NCBI RefSeq assembly: GCF_011604685.1
Contig: NZ_CP050063.1
Coordinates: 4,920,501 to 4,984,500, forward strand
Source of the DNA: Spirosoma aureum
GTDB taxonomy: Bacteria > Bacteroidota > Bacteroidia > Cytophagales > Spirosomataceae
Length of the DNA stretch: 64,000 nt
Direction: 5' to 3'
The notes under the pieces are model-generated. The model ran no database searches. It was not told where the DNA came from and worked only from the letters and a program-made list of their open reading frames with translations. Of the stretch, positions 50,926 through 59,737 are shown one piece after another. Each line of letters starts with the position of its first letter. The stretch's first letter is position 1. Both the position numbers and the translations under genes were made by a program.

Positions 50926-51492
50926 ATGGTGAATCCATTTGTAAAGGCACTTACTCACTTTAGTTCACTCTCCGAAGACAGTCAGCTAGCACTGGCTAAG
51001 GCTTCTCTTCGACTGGAACTTGACAAGGGGCATATTCTGATTCGGCAGGATTCGGTTAGTGAATACATCTATTTCATAGAGCGGGGCCTGACCAGAACGT
51101 ACTATTACAAAGATGGCAAAGATATTACCGACTGGCTAAGTGCAGAAGGTCAGTTTGCGGGTTCTATGGCCAGTTTTATCACCCGACAGCCCGATCGGCG
51201 CATTGTTCAGTTGCTGGAGCCCTCCGTCCTGTGGGCCATTTCGAATTCGGCCCTCGAGCATTTGTACCGAAGTTATCACGACATAGAGCGGCTGGGCCGA
51301 CTGCTGGTCAGCCACGGGCTGGTGCTTATGCAGAAACGATTTGATGATTTACATTTCGCTACGGCCTTAGAACGTTATCAGCAATTGATGGCCAACACAC
51401 CGGCACTTCTTCAACGAGTTCCTTTAGGTATGATCGCTTCCTATCTTGGCGTAACCCAGGAAACACTAAGCCGGATTCGGGCTCAGTTCTAA
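50926..51492 (+). CDS. Crp/Fnr-family transcriptional regulator
   Basis: A 188-residue regulator with an N-terminal cyclic-nucleotide-binding-like beta-roll (about 1-115) and a C-terminal winged helix. The roll has Arg-Gln-Asp-Ser-Val-Ser-Glu-Tyr-Ile-Tyr-Phe-Ile-Glu-Arg-Gly but no clear cAMP-phosphate Arg-Ser motif, and there are no N-terminal Cys for an Fe-S cluster. The recognition helix reads Thr-Gln-Glu-Thr-Leu-Ser-Arg-Ile-Arg, with the Glu-x2-Ser-Arg pattern used by FNR to read TTGAT. The ATG at 50926 is preferred to a frame from 50881. A TTGAT-like site lies just after the gene, before doxX. Confidence 0.9.
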   Translation: MVNPFVKALTHFSSLSEDSQLALAKASLRLELDKGHILIRQDSVSEYIYFIERGLTRTYYYKDGKDITDWLSAEGQFAGSMASFITRQPDRRIVQLLEPSVLWAISNSALEHLYRSYHDIERLGRLLVSHGLVLMQKRFDDLHFATALERYQQLMANTPALLQRVPLGMIASYLGVTQETLSRIRAQF

Positions 51493-51495
51493 TTT

Positions 51496-51509
51496 TTGAT
51501 AATTGTCAA
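51496..51509. promoter_or_regulatory. FNR/CRP-like operator (TTGAT-N4-GTCAA)
   Basis: The 14-mer TTGATAATTGTCAA differs from the FNR consensus TTGAT-N4-ATCAA at one position. It lies 4 nt after the Crp/Fnr gene and about 57 nt before the DoxX gene, a typical activator position. Confidence 0.45.
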
Positions 51510-51565
51510 AGGAGTCATGCGCATTCCGTCGGAGTTTTGTTTTATAAAGCTCAAAAACGGAACTC

Positions 51566-51934
51566 ATGAACACTATTCTCTGGATAAGCCAGTTTTTTCT
51601 GGCAATCGTATTTACGTATTCAGGCTGGATGAAGTCGACCAAATCGGAGGCTCACCTGGTGGCGATCGGTCAGACTGGGGTAGAGCATTTGCCGATTCGT
51701 TTGATTCGGTTTATCGGCCTGGCTGAATTGGCGGGTGTGGTTGGTTTGATCGTACCCGGATTGCTCACTATTCAGGTACTGGTAACATCCATAGCAGCCT
51801 TTGGATTAGGACTCATTATGATTCCAGCCTCTATCATTCATTACCGGCGACATGAACCCAAAGCCGTTTGGTTTACTATTGGCATTTTCCTGCTCTGTTT
51901 ATTTGTTGCCTGGATGCGGTTTCAGGGCATTTAA
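51566..51934 (+). CDS. DoxX-family membrane protein
   Basis: A 122-residue protein with four hydrophobic spans. The pattern fits the small DoxX/DoxD family: Ile-Ser-Gln-Phe-Phe-Leu-Ala-Ile-Val-Phe-Thr-Tyr-Ser-Gly in span 1, then Arg-Phe-Ile-Gly-Leu-Ala-Glu-Leu-Ala-Gly-Val-Val-Gly-Leu in span 2. These proteins occur in respiratory or thiol stress contexts. The neighbouring Crp/Fnr gene and the FNR-like site between them suggest redox- or stress-dependent control. Confidence 0.85.
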   Translation: MNTILWISQFFLAIVFTYSGWMKSTKSEAHLVAIGQTGVEHLPIRLIRFIGLAELAGVVGLIVPGLLTIQVLVTSIAAFGLGLIMIPASIIHYRRHEPKAVWFTIGIFLLCLFVAWMRFQGI

Positions 51935-51960
51935 CTTCATCAATTTGCCCAGTTTTAAGC

Positions 51961-53580
51961 TTAAATAAATTTCGTCAGCATATGTATTAATTCATCGGGA
52001 AGAAATGGCTTGCGTAGAAAGAATCGAAAACCCGTTGCTTTTACCCGCTCTATTGTTTCGCTACTGTCGTCGGCCGACAAGGCGATTAACGGAACATCTG
52101 GCTGAATTTCCTGTAAGCGCTCCGCTAGTTCATAGCCATCCATCTCGGGCATATATAAATCCAGCAGAATCCCTTTGTAGGGAGTATTACGAGCCGATTC
52201 AAGTGCTTCTAGTGGCGAATTAAACACTGCGACCTGACCGCCATATCTGCTGATTAAGTGCGACAGTATCTTAGTATTCATTGGATTGTCGTCAACAGCC
52301 ATAAGTAACTCATCGGACCGAAGTAGACCAGACAATCGCTTCGTAGCCACTTCAACAATGGGTAAGGTCAACGAAAAGCCGAACGTCGATCCTCTCCCCT
52401 CCTGGCTGTTGACTTCCAGCGTACTACCCATTAACTCCAGTAACTGCCGGGTAATGGCTAAGCCAAGGCCGCTTCCTCCATAAAGCCGAGTGGTTGCGGC
52501 AGAAACCTGTGTATATTCATTGAACAGTGATGCCAGCGAAGATTGGGGGATGCCAATGCCCGTATCGCTAACTTCCATTTTTACGGTAACCGCTTCAGGT
52601 GTTGCTGAAACCAGTTTAGCCTGAACACTCACCTTTCCACTCTGGGTAAACTTAAGGGCATTGCTGACCAGATTTAGTAAAACCTGCAACAGGCGGGTTG
52701 CATCACCTTCTAATCGGGCCGGTAATCGAGTATCTATTTCAGAGACCAGGTCAAGTTTTTTCTGCTTCGCTTGCCAGGCCTGCATCTCAAGCGCCTGTTG
52801 AATCAATTCCTGCAATGAGAACGGAATTGATTCTAACAAAAGCTTACCAGCCTGTAGTTTACTATAATCGAGAATATTATTGACCAGACTAACCAGTGTA
52901 CGGCCAGTTGTTTGAAGGCGTAGTACGCTATTCTGCTGGTTTAGGTGAGGTTCTTCATCCAGTAATAGTTGGGTGTATCCTTCTAAAGCATGTAGTGGTG
53001 TGCGAATTTCGTGGCTTAGCGTTGCCAGCAAATGAGCCTTTTGGTGGGCAAGTTCGACGGCATCTGTCCGCGCCTTGCGTAATTGATCGTTGGTTCTGCG
53101 CAATTCCATCAGTAGCATGACCTGATCCGCCAAAGCCTGTAACGCCAGTTGCTGAGATGCGGCCAGCTGGCGGGGTTGATGATCAATGACACAAAGGGAA
53201 CCAATGGGCAGACCGGTTGCTGAAAGCAGCGGTATACCCGCATAAAATAAAATATAGGGCTGACCCGTTACAGCTGGATTATCCCAGAACCGGATATCTT
53301 TCGTGGTATCCTCCACGATCAATGGCTGCTCATTGATGATGGTGTGAGCGCAAAGCGAAACCTCCCTTGGGATGACGCTTACCGCTAGCCCATAGAATGA
53401 TTTTACCCATTGCCTATCCCGATCGATCAGGCTCACCATAGCAATGGGTGTTTGGCAGAGTTGAGAGGCAATATGGGAAACCCGATCATACTCTATCTCA
53501 GGAGCTGTATCCAGCAGATTATATTGACTTAGCGACTCGAGCCGTTGTACTTCGTTAGTAGGAATTGGTGCAATCAACAT
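51961..53580 (-). CDS. Hybrid sensor histidine kinase (GAF-HisKA-HATPase-REC)
   Basis: A 539-residue soluble kinase. Residues 20-160 form a GAF domain with Leu-Cys-Ala-His-Thr and Pro-Ile-Gly-Ser-Leu-Cys-Val. The dimerisation helix carries the phospho-acceptor His190 in Ser-His-Glu-Ile-Arg-Thr-Pro. The N-box is near 303-307, Asp-Thr-Gly-Ile-Gly-Ile-Pro at 339-345 and Gly-Ser-Gly-Leu-Gly-Leu at 369-374. The C-terminal receiver has paired acids near 430, phospho-Asp474 in Leu-Leu-Asp-Leu-Tyr-Met-Pro-Glu, and Lys524. No transmembrane segment is present, so it senses a cytoplasmic signal. No separate response regulator is adjacent; output may go through a phosphorelay. Confidence 0.93.
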   Translation of the reverse strand: MLIAPIPTNEVQRLESLSQYNLLDTAPEIEYDRVSHIASQLCQTPIAMVSLIDRDRQWVKSFYGLAVSVIPREVSLCAHTIINEQPLIVEDTTKDIRFWDNPAVTGQPYILFYAGIPLLSATGLPIGSLCVIDHQPRQLAASQQLALQALADQVMLLMELRRTNDQLRKARTDAVELAHQKAHLLATLSHEIRTPLHALEGYTQLLLDEEPHLNQQNSVLRLQTTGRTLVSLVNNILDYSKLQAGKLLLESIPFSLQELIQQALEMQAWQAKQKKLDLVSEIDTRLPARLEGDATRLLQVLLNLVSNALKFTQSGKVSVQAKLVSATPEAVTVKMEVSDTGIGIPQSSLASLFNEYTQVSAATTRLYGGSGLGLAITRQLLELMGSTLEVNSQEGRGSTFGFSLTLPIVEVATKRLSGLLRSDELLMAVDDNPMNTKILSHLISRYGGQVAVFNSPLEALESARNTPYKGILLDLYMPEMDGYELAERLQEIQPDVPLIALSADDSSETIERVKATGFRFFLRKPFLPDELIHMLTKFI

Positions 53581-53876
53581 ACATCCACGAACAAGTAAGG
53601 AGTAATTCTAACAGGAAAGATAAGCGTTACTGCATTGTACCACTACGAAAATACCGTAAATACTTTATTTATACTTTCAGAAAATCGCCCAATAATGACC
53701 GCCATAGTTGAACATAACTAATCTCAGCCGGTTTCTCTCAGGCTCTTCGGAATAAGAGGACGATCTCTTCTACCGTATCCAGCAAAATGATTCTTTTCTG
53801 CTGACTAATTAATTGATCGTTAGATTTAAAATAAAGCGTTTATGCCTGTTTGGTGTTCTATAGAAAACCCAAGCAC

Positions 53877-54032
53877 ATGGCGCACGAACAAAAGAAGAAC
53901 AAGAATATTAAAAAAGTAGCTACCAAAGCTCCTAAAGTACATGGTAGCCCCAAAGTCCCAAAATATGAACAGAAGGATGTTGGTATTACACCACCAGGTA
54001 TAGTAGTACCTAGCAAAAAAGACCGAAAATAA
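53877..54032 (+). CDS. Small highly basic protein (51 aa)
   Basis: From ATG 53877 the product is 51 residues, with about 30 percent Lys/Arg/His and many Pro and Val. It starts Met-Ala-His-Glu-Gln-Lys-Lys-Asn-Lys-Asn, has Lys-Val-His-Gly-Ser-Pro-Lys-Val-Pro-Lys in the middle and ends Lys-Lys-Asp-Arg-Lys. It is likely disordered and could bind nucleic acid or ribosomes. The frame extends to 53850 but without a better start. A hairpin follows about 50 nt after the stop, consistent with an independent gene. No family recognised. Confidence 0.6.
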   Translation: MAHEQKKNKNIKKVATKAPKVHGSPKVPKYEQKDVGITPPGIVVPSKKDRK

Positions 54033-54084
54033 TCAGATGTTGTTGGACTTATTGATTCACTAATTAATGATTAAGGCTGATGCA

Positions 54085-54115
54085 CCCAAACCCGGATTTC
54101 GCGTCCGGGTTTGGG
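54085..54115. terminator. Strong GC-rich hairpin after the small basic protein gene
   Basis: A perfect 12-bp stem (cccaaacccgga with tccgggtttggg) and a 7-nt loop, without a T-tract. Likely the 3' end of the small gene's transcript. Confidence 0.55.
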
Positions 54116-54234
54116 CTACCAATGGCAATGCATCAATTAGTTTTCACGCCTTAACATTCTTTAACAGCCTGCTTGTCAATACAGAGACTCTATCTCTGAT
54201 CTTTGTTCTTCTTACGACTTACCTGTCTAATTAG

Positions 54235-55707
54235 ATGAACGTAATGATCCTTCTCTCCCTTGCTGCCGCCCTGTTCTGGTTAAAAAATCCTGGGTACGCT
54301 CAATCCATTGAAAAGATTATTGTTAATCCGAAAGACAGTCTCACTGGCTACTATCTGGCCATCCAACCGGCTAGCCATACGATTTCAAACGTATTGGTTC
54401 TGCTACCCGGTTATGCTCAAACGCCCGAAAGTATCTTTCCAGAAACCAGGCTTCACAATGTCGCTTATGTCAATAATATACTCGTAATTGCGGTTGCCGA
54501 AGGGCCAAAAATCTATGCCGATTCGATCGTTGTGCCTAAATTAAATCAGGTCTTTAAAGATGTTATCAATCGATATGGTGTGCGGCCCGATCAATTCGTA
54601 CTAGGTGGCTTTTCCGCTGGTGGTACGATTGCGTTACGTTATGCTGAACTCTGCAAAGAATCCCCCTCTGCTTATCCAATAAACCCTAAAGGCGTATTTA
54701 CCATAGACTCGCCTGTTGATCTGATAAATTTATGGGGCTATTTCGAGCGGGAGATCGCCCGAAATTTTGCTGAGGCAGGGGTTTCCGAAGCCCGCTTTAT
54801 AACAAAAGTTATGGCTCAGGAATATGGGACTCCAACATCCAATCTGTCCCAATATAAGCAACTGACTCCTTTTTATAGAGACCTCAACGAACCGGGTAAT
54901 GAGCGTTTCTTAAAAAATATGAGCGTCCGGGTCTATCATGATGTGGATATTAACTGGTATCTGAAGGAACGAAGGCGAAGCATTTTTGACGCCAATTATG
55001 CCGATTCCTCAGAGATGATCAATCGTTTACTGGTGTTGGGCAATCAGCGGGCTGAGTTTGTCCAGTCTGATCGAAAAGGGTATCGAAGTAATGGCATGAG
55101 GCATCCGCACTCCTGGTCGATTGTCAATGAAGTAGAGTGTATCCAATGGATAAAGGGATTATCGTCGGGTGGTTACGCATATTCAACCCCCGCCAACTGG
55201 CGAACCGAACTAACTGATTTTCCCCTTGAGTTCGCTTCTAACCTGTCCTATAAAGGCACTGCTGATCTGCGATTTGCGCCTGGTTGGGGGCAGGTCGGTA
55301 GCGACGAATTCTGGTCCTATACCTCGCTGTGGTGGCTTGACGGCAAGCCAATTATCAATATCGCAACACTACAGCGGGATTTGGAAGCCTATTACACGGG
55401 GTTAATTAAGCTCAATGTCGTCAATAAATCCATTGAGGTAAGGCGTATCCCTAAACCGAAAGTAAAGGTCAGTGCTGAAGCACCCAGTCCAGGTAATGTG
55501 GCGGCTTACAGCGGGGTAATTAGCCTGTACGACCCCTTTATGACAAACCAGGTGATCGAGTTGCATTTCAAAGCATTCGTAAGCGATTGCCCCTCAGCCG
55601 CTAAAACAGCGATCCTTTTTGAGTTTTCCCCTCAATCCAAAACAAAGGCTATCTGGCAGACGATGGATCAAATTCAACACGATTTTAGGTGTATTGACTC
55701 CTTTTAG
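54235..55707 (+). CDS. Secreted alpha/beta hydrolase-fold protein with a C-terminal beta domain
   Basis: A 490-residue protein. The signal peptide (Val-Met-Ile-Leu-Leu-Ser-Leu-Ala-Ala) ends near Gly-Tyr-Ala-Gln. Residues about 40-320 form an alpha/beta hydrolase, with Val-Leu-Leu-Pro-Gly-Tyr near the start and the nucleophile elbow Gly-Gly-Phe-Ser-Ala-Gly-Gly near 137. A His in Arg-His-Pro-His-Ser-Trp near 290 may be the catalytic base. The last 170 residues look beta-rich (Phe-Trp-Ser-Tyr-Thr-Ser-Leu-Trp-Trp-Leu-Asp-Gly). I recognise no named family; an esterase or feruloyl-esterase-like role is possible. Confidence 0.78.
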   Translation: MNVMILLSLAAALFWLKNPGYAQSIEKIIVNPKDSLTGYYLAIQPASHTISNVLVLLPGYAQTPESIFPETRLHNVAYVNNILVIAVAEGPKIYADSIVVPKLNQVFKDVINRYGVRPDQFVLGGFSAGGTIALRYAELCKESPSAYPINPKGVFTIDSPVDLINLWGYFEREIARNFAEAGVSEARFITKVMAQEYGTPTSNLSQYKQLTPFYRDLNEPGNERFLKNMSVRVYHDVDINWYLKERRRSIFDANYADSSEMINRLLVLGNQRAEFVQSDRKGYRSNGMRHPHSWSIVNEVECIQWIKGLSSGGYAYSTPANWRTELTDFPLEFASNLSYKGTADLRFAPGWGQVGSDEFWSYTSLWWLDGKPIINIATLQRDLEAYYTGLIKLNVVNKSIEVRRIPKPKVKVSAEAPSPGNVAAYSGVISLYDPFMTNQVIELHFKAFVSDCPSAAKTAILFEFSPQSKTKAIWQTMDQIQHDFRCIDSF

Positions 55708-55785
55708 GATTTACACCAATCGGGCCTACCCCATTAAAACACCGTAAATTATAGGGTGCTTTCCAGAAGTAGACCCGATTAAAGC

Positions 55786-58488
55786 TTATTCACTTCGCAG
55801 GCTTTTGACAGGGTTCATTACGGCCGCTTTGATCGCCTGGAAACTAACGGTCAACACAACGAGCAGGAGCGCTAACACTAAGGTCACGATAAAAATACCT
55901 ACCCCAATGGTAATGCGATAGGTATAATCCTGCAACCATTTTTCCATGGCAAACCAGCCAATCGGTGCCCCAATGACAAATGCAATCCCCATTAACTGAA
56001 TAAAATCTTTGGTTAAAAGGCGAACAATATTGGTGACGGTCGCCCCTAATACTTTGCGGACACCGATTTCTTTAGTCCGTTGTTGAGCGGTATAAGCGGC
56101 CAATCCGAATAGCCCCAGACAGGAAATGAAAATGGTCAATCCAGTAAACAGGCCGGTTAATAAACCGGTGCGCTGTTCGTCAGCAAATTTGGCTTTATAC
56201 GACTCATCGGCAAATGAATAGTCGAAGGGATAGCCCGAATTATATTTTTTGAAGACCGTCTCAACAAGTTCCAGATTTTTGGCTGTCGTGTTCGCCGGAT
56301 TTAACCGAATACTTGTCCATGCCAGGTCGACCGAACCTTTTGGTCCATTGACAATCACCGGATTAATCGACTCATAGGGAGAGGCAAAAATGAAATCTTT
56401 CACAACACCAATCACCTGCCAATCCCGGTCATCGAAATGAATACTCGTTCCAACAGGATTTTTCAAATGCATTGTTTTTACGGCGGTTTCATTCAGCAAA
56501 ACCGCCGATGAATCCGTACTGTATTTTCGAATATCAATCTCCCTGCCCGCCAGTAATTTCGTGCCAGTCGTTTTTAGAAAATCCTCATCGGCTCCAAATC
56601 GATCAAACTCGATGTCTTTATCCGTTTTTGTACTACCAGGCCATGAAAGGCCCCATTGGCGGGAGTTGATCGTCGTAATAGGACCAAGTGATTTGCTAAC
56701 CGAAATCGCGGCTCCGCTTTGGAGTAATTCCTGTTGTAACGAGCCATAGTGCTTTGGCAGGTCACCCGTTAGGTAGAAAAACAGGAGGTTATTGCGGTTA
56801 TAACCGCTTTCCCGATTCTGGGCGTAATTCAGTTGATGTTGAATCACCAACGTGGCTATTATCAGCACAATAGCAAAGGTAAATTGCGCGATTACCAATC
56901 CTTTTCTGGGCGAGAATATGGCATTTACGGACTGATAAGTTCCTTTAATAACCTTGACGGGTTGAAAGTTAGCGAGGAAAAAAGCTGGATAACTTCCTGC
57001 CAGCAAGCCCGTAAACAAAACAAAAGCAACAGCCATCAGCCAGAAATCTACCGTCCCAAGATCCAGGGATAACCGCTTGTCAGTTAAGTCATTAAACAGA
57101 GGAATACACAAAACGATCAGGAGCAACGCTAGTATTCCTGACAGCAAAGCAAGCAACATCGACTCGCTGATAAACTGAAAAATCAGCGCCGATTTCTGCG
57201 CACCGGCCACTTTTCTGACGCCGACTTCTTTAGCTCGTTTTTCGCTTCTGGCGGTACTTAAATTAACAAAATTGACAGCAGCAATCAACAGAATTAAGCC
57301 TGCAATAATGCCGAATAGACGTACGGTAACAATCTTCCCTTCAGTCAGGTAGCCATTTTCCTGCTTAGAGTACAGGTGCCATTTACTGGCCGGATGCAGG
57401 AAAATCTGCCTGTTCGATACATCATCGATTACTCCTTTGAGGTGTCCCGCTGTAACACGCTTGATCTTCTCATTGACAACATCTGGATTAGCCTTGTCTT
57501 TCAAAAGCACATACGTATAATTATTATTCGAGCTCCATTCGTCAGAGTCCCAGGCAGGTGTTACAAAATAGGCCCAGGGCAACAGATAGGATATACCGCT
57601 AAATTGAGTATTGTCAGGCAAATCATCCAGAATTCCTGTCACAGAAAAACTATCCTTACGATCAAGCTGAACCACTTTACCCAGCGCATCGGTTGTTCCA
57701 AACAATTTTTCCGACAGGGATTTTGTGATGACGATTCCGTTGCTCCCCGAAAGTGACGTTTGGCGATTGCCCGAAATGAATGGAAAATCAAATAAGTTCA
57801 GGAAAGCCGGATCAACGAAAGCACCGGAGATGTTCAGCTTTTTGTCAGTTGCTGTCAGAAGAAACGTGGTAGGCCGGAATCTGGAAACATCCTCGATGTC
57901 GGGATAATCCTGCTTTAGCGCAGGTGCCAAAGGCTTTGGTGTAGTCCCCCAAACCTGCCTGGTTCCGCTAAATTTATCCCGATTATAAACCTGAAAAAGA
58001 CGGTCCGTTTTGCTGTAAAAGCGGTCGTAGTGGAGCTCACTTTGAATCCAGAGGAAAATGAGCGAAGAGGCCGCCATTCCAACAGCCAGTCCGGCAATAT
58101 TGATGGATGCATAGCCTTTTGCCCTGATCAGATTGCGCCAGGCAACTTTTAAATAATTGCGAATCATAATAGGATCTAGAGTTGAGGGATGAGGGTATTC
58201 GCCGAATCGTTGATGATGTGCGGTTATTTTAGTCTGTTGGTGTAGCCTGTCCAGCCCATCAGTGGGTTTACGTTTGATCACGAAGGGCCTGAGTAAACTC
58301 ACTACGTCCCGGATATAGCGAAGCCGCGCTTTTTTCAGGCCAATTTGTTGAACCCGCTCCTGAAACAACTCGTCCAGATCACCTTCCATCTCATCGACCA
58401 GGTGCGGAGCGCAGAACCACTGCAAAAAACGGGTAGCCCAGCGTGGTCCGACGGGTCGGGGAGGCTGCTGTTCAGATGGCGTCTTCAT
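55786..58488 (-). CDS. FtsX-like ABC transporter permease with prefix domain
   Basis: A 900-residue inner-membrane protein of the MacB/FtsX type. Residues about 1-90 form a soluble permease-prefix domain (Trp-Phe-Cys-Ala-Pro-His-Leu-Val-Asp-Glu-Met-Glu-Gly-Asp-Leu). The first span is near 125-145, followed by a large periplasmic MacB-like domain. Two FtsX modules follow, each with Arg-x-Lys-Glu-(Val/Ile)-Gly-Val-Arg-Lys-Val and four spans in total near 385-510, then a second periplasmic domain and a final three-span block. It has no ATPase and, unlike its relative at the right end, no PadR gene next to it. Such proteins probably act in envelope stress, toxin export or signalling. Confidence 0.9.
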   Translation of the reverse strand: MKTPSEQQPPRPVGPRWATRFLQWFCAPHLVDEMEGDLDELFQERVQQIGLKKARLRYIRDVVSLLRPFVIKRKPTDGLDRLHQQTKITAHHQRFGEYPHPSTLDPIMIRNYLKVAWRNLIRAKGYASINIAGLAVGMAASSLIFLWIQSELHYDRFYSKTDRLFQVYNRDKFSGTRQVWGTTPKPLAPALKQDYPDIEDVSRFRPTTFLLTATDKKLNISGAFVDPAFLNLFDFPFISGNRQTSLSGSNGIVITKSLSEKLFGTTDALGKVVQLDRKDSFSVTGILDDLPDNTQFSGISYLLPWAYFVTPAWDSDEWSSNNNYTYVLLKDKANPDVVNEKIKRVTAGHLKGVIDDVSNRQIFLHPASKWHLYSKQENGYLTEGKIVTVRLFGIIAGLILLIAAVNFVNLSTARSEKRAKEVGVRKVAGAQKSALIFQFISESMLLALLSGILALLLIVLCIPLFNDLTDKRLSLDLGTVDFWLMAVAFVLFTGLLAGSYPAFFLANFQPVKVIKGTYQSVNAIFSPRKGLVIAQFTFAIVLIIATLVIQHQLNYAQNRESGYNRNNLLFFYLTGDLPKHYGSLQQELLQSGAAISVSKSLGPITTINSRQWGLSWPGSTKTDKDIEFDRFGADEDFLKTTGTKLLAGREIDIRKYSTDSSAVLLNETAVKTMHLKNPVGTSIHFDDRDWQVIGVVKDFIFASPYESINPVIVNGPKGSVDLAWTSIRLNPANTTAKNLELVETVFKKYNSGYPFDYSFADESYKAKFADEQRTGLLTGLFTGLTIFISCLGLFGLAAYTAQQRTKEIGVRKVLGATVTNIVRLLTKDFIQLMGIAFVIGAPIGWFAMEKWLQDYTYRITIGVGIFIVTLVLALLLVVLTVSFQAIKAAVMNPVKSLRSE

Positions 58489-58784
58489 GACCAGGCAGTT
58501 TTAATGGTTCTTCCTGAATCTGCCTTCCGAGTAGTTGAGCCTCCTTCCTGTGGTTCGTAGAGCGTTTCATCTGATACATAATTTTACCTGCAACAATGGA
58601 TCGCTCAGCCTCGGCCGGCCGACTGGTTACGGTTCTCAGGGCAACCTTTTTGAACGGCCGAAGCATGTATCTTCCATTGCTGGCTGTTTATTATACATAT
58701 ACATAACAAATGCCCTGCCAAACTAAGAAAGTGCCTTCTGTACACTATTTAAGGCTATTTGATAAATATCTAATGTTGTAGCTG

Positions 58785-58800
58785 TGTCCAGAAACGGACA
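58785..58800. promoter_or_regulatory. Inverted repeat TGTCC-N6-GGACA, copy 1
   Basis: TGTCC at 58785-58789 and GGACA at 58796-58800, about 300 nt upstream of the minus-strand permease. An extra GTGGACAC lies at 58815-58822. The same motif with the same 6-nt spacer lies before the PadR gene. The wider gap 58489-59284 has no gene that I can support. Confidence 0.45.
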
Positions 58801-58925
58801 GTAAACGTACTAATGTGGACACTCAATTTAGGACCGATGTTATCCGACAATGGCCAGAGAAATAGCCTCGCTGTCAATGATCCTGATTCCATTGAACTCT
58901 GGTTACATTTTGAATTGAACACAAA

Positions 58926-58954
58926 AATCCCCGCCCTCAACTGGAGCGGGGATT
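58926..58954 (-). terminator. Orphan terminator-like hairpin
   Basis: A perfect 9-bp stem (aatccccgc with gcggggatt) and an 11-nt loop. Read on the minus strand it is followed by TTTTTGTG. No minus-strand gene ends just upstream of it. Confidence 0.5.
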
Positions 58955-59284
58955 CTACACCGAAACGTCGGCTGATTGTAACTTGTACTTAACCTAAATC
59001 ACTAGACCTCTCGGCTACAACTTTGGTTGGAATCAGTTTCAAATTCATAGTAAAAACTTGTTGAATTCGGTTTGCTACTGAGCTGATTCTAACGGATATG
59101 CCACTTCTTTTCAACAAGAACGCAAGCAAAACCAACGGTTTTAGAAGGAGTGATTCGTAAAATTATCCAGCGAGATGGACCGGTCAGGTAAATACTGGAA
59201 ATACTAAAAACCGTTTACATAGAATTTGTTTGCCCGTTACTGTAAAACGACTAATTTACCAACAGCATAAAACTATAATCAACT

Positions 59285-59659
59285 ATGTATCAGGACGATT
59301 ACGGCCGTGAATGGGAAGGCCCGTTTCCTTTTTCACTAAGCATGATCAGTACTCATGCTCCCAGAGCAACTGGTGTTTATCAGCTTCTTTTCCCAAATGG
59401 GGGTGGTTTTGAGGTGGCTTATATTGGCATTGCTACGGGTGGAAATTTCATTTACAATCGACTTATGGCGCACTGTACCGGTTCCGGGAACTGGGCACTT
59501 GCCCGACTTAGTGATCCGGATTCTTTCCTGTTTGTCTGCTATCGGTGTGATGATCTGACCGCCAAACAGATAGAATCTCATGTTATAACCGTGAAAAAAC
59601 CTCCCTTTAACGTAAAGCCAGAGTACAAGCATTTTATTCCAAGCATCTCGATCCATTAA
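59285..59659 (+). CDS. GIY-YIG-like domain protein
   Basis: A 124-residue protein with the order of a GIY-YIG nuclease fold. Gly30-Val-Tyr32 begins one strand and Tyr46-Ile-Gly48 the next. Arg59 in Asn-Arg-Leu, Glu97 in Gln-Ile-Glu-Ser-His, and Asn109 take the positions of catalytic Arg, metal-binding Glu and the late Asn. No extra DNA-binding domain is present, and the spacer between the two motifs is longer than in UvrC. It could be a small endonuclease or an inactive relative. It stands alone in a region of decayed genes. Confidence 0.7.
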   Translation: MYQDDYGREWEGPFPFSLSMISTHAPRATGVYQLLFPNGGGFEVAYIGIATGGNFIYNRLMAHCTGSGNWALARLSDPDSFLFVCYRCDDLTAKQIESHVITVKKPPFNVKPEYKHFIPSISIH

Positions 59660-59737
59660 CGGCTCAGGTTACTTTGCCGATCGGGTCGTGTATCTCTGGG
59701 TTGCAAACAGTTGCAAGCTACCTTTACGGTATGCGAA

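Noticed and set aside
55716-55785. Imperfect inverted repeat between the secreted hydrolase and the convergent permease
   Set aside because: Only a 7-bp outer stem with a loop over 30 nt and no T-run; too weak to call.
58472-58666. Short minus-strand frame just before the first permease, considered as a PadR remnant
   Set aside because: It has no PadR motif such as Thr-Val-His-Thr-Thr-Leu, and the composition is not convincing.
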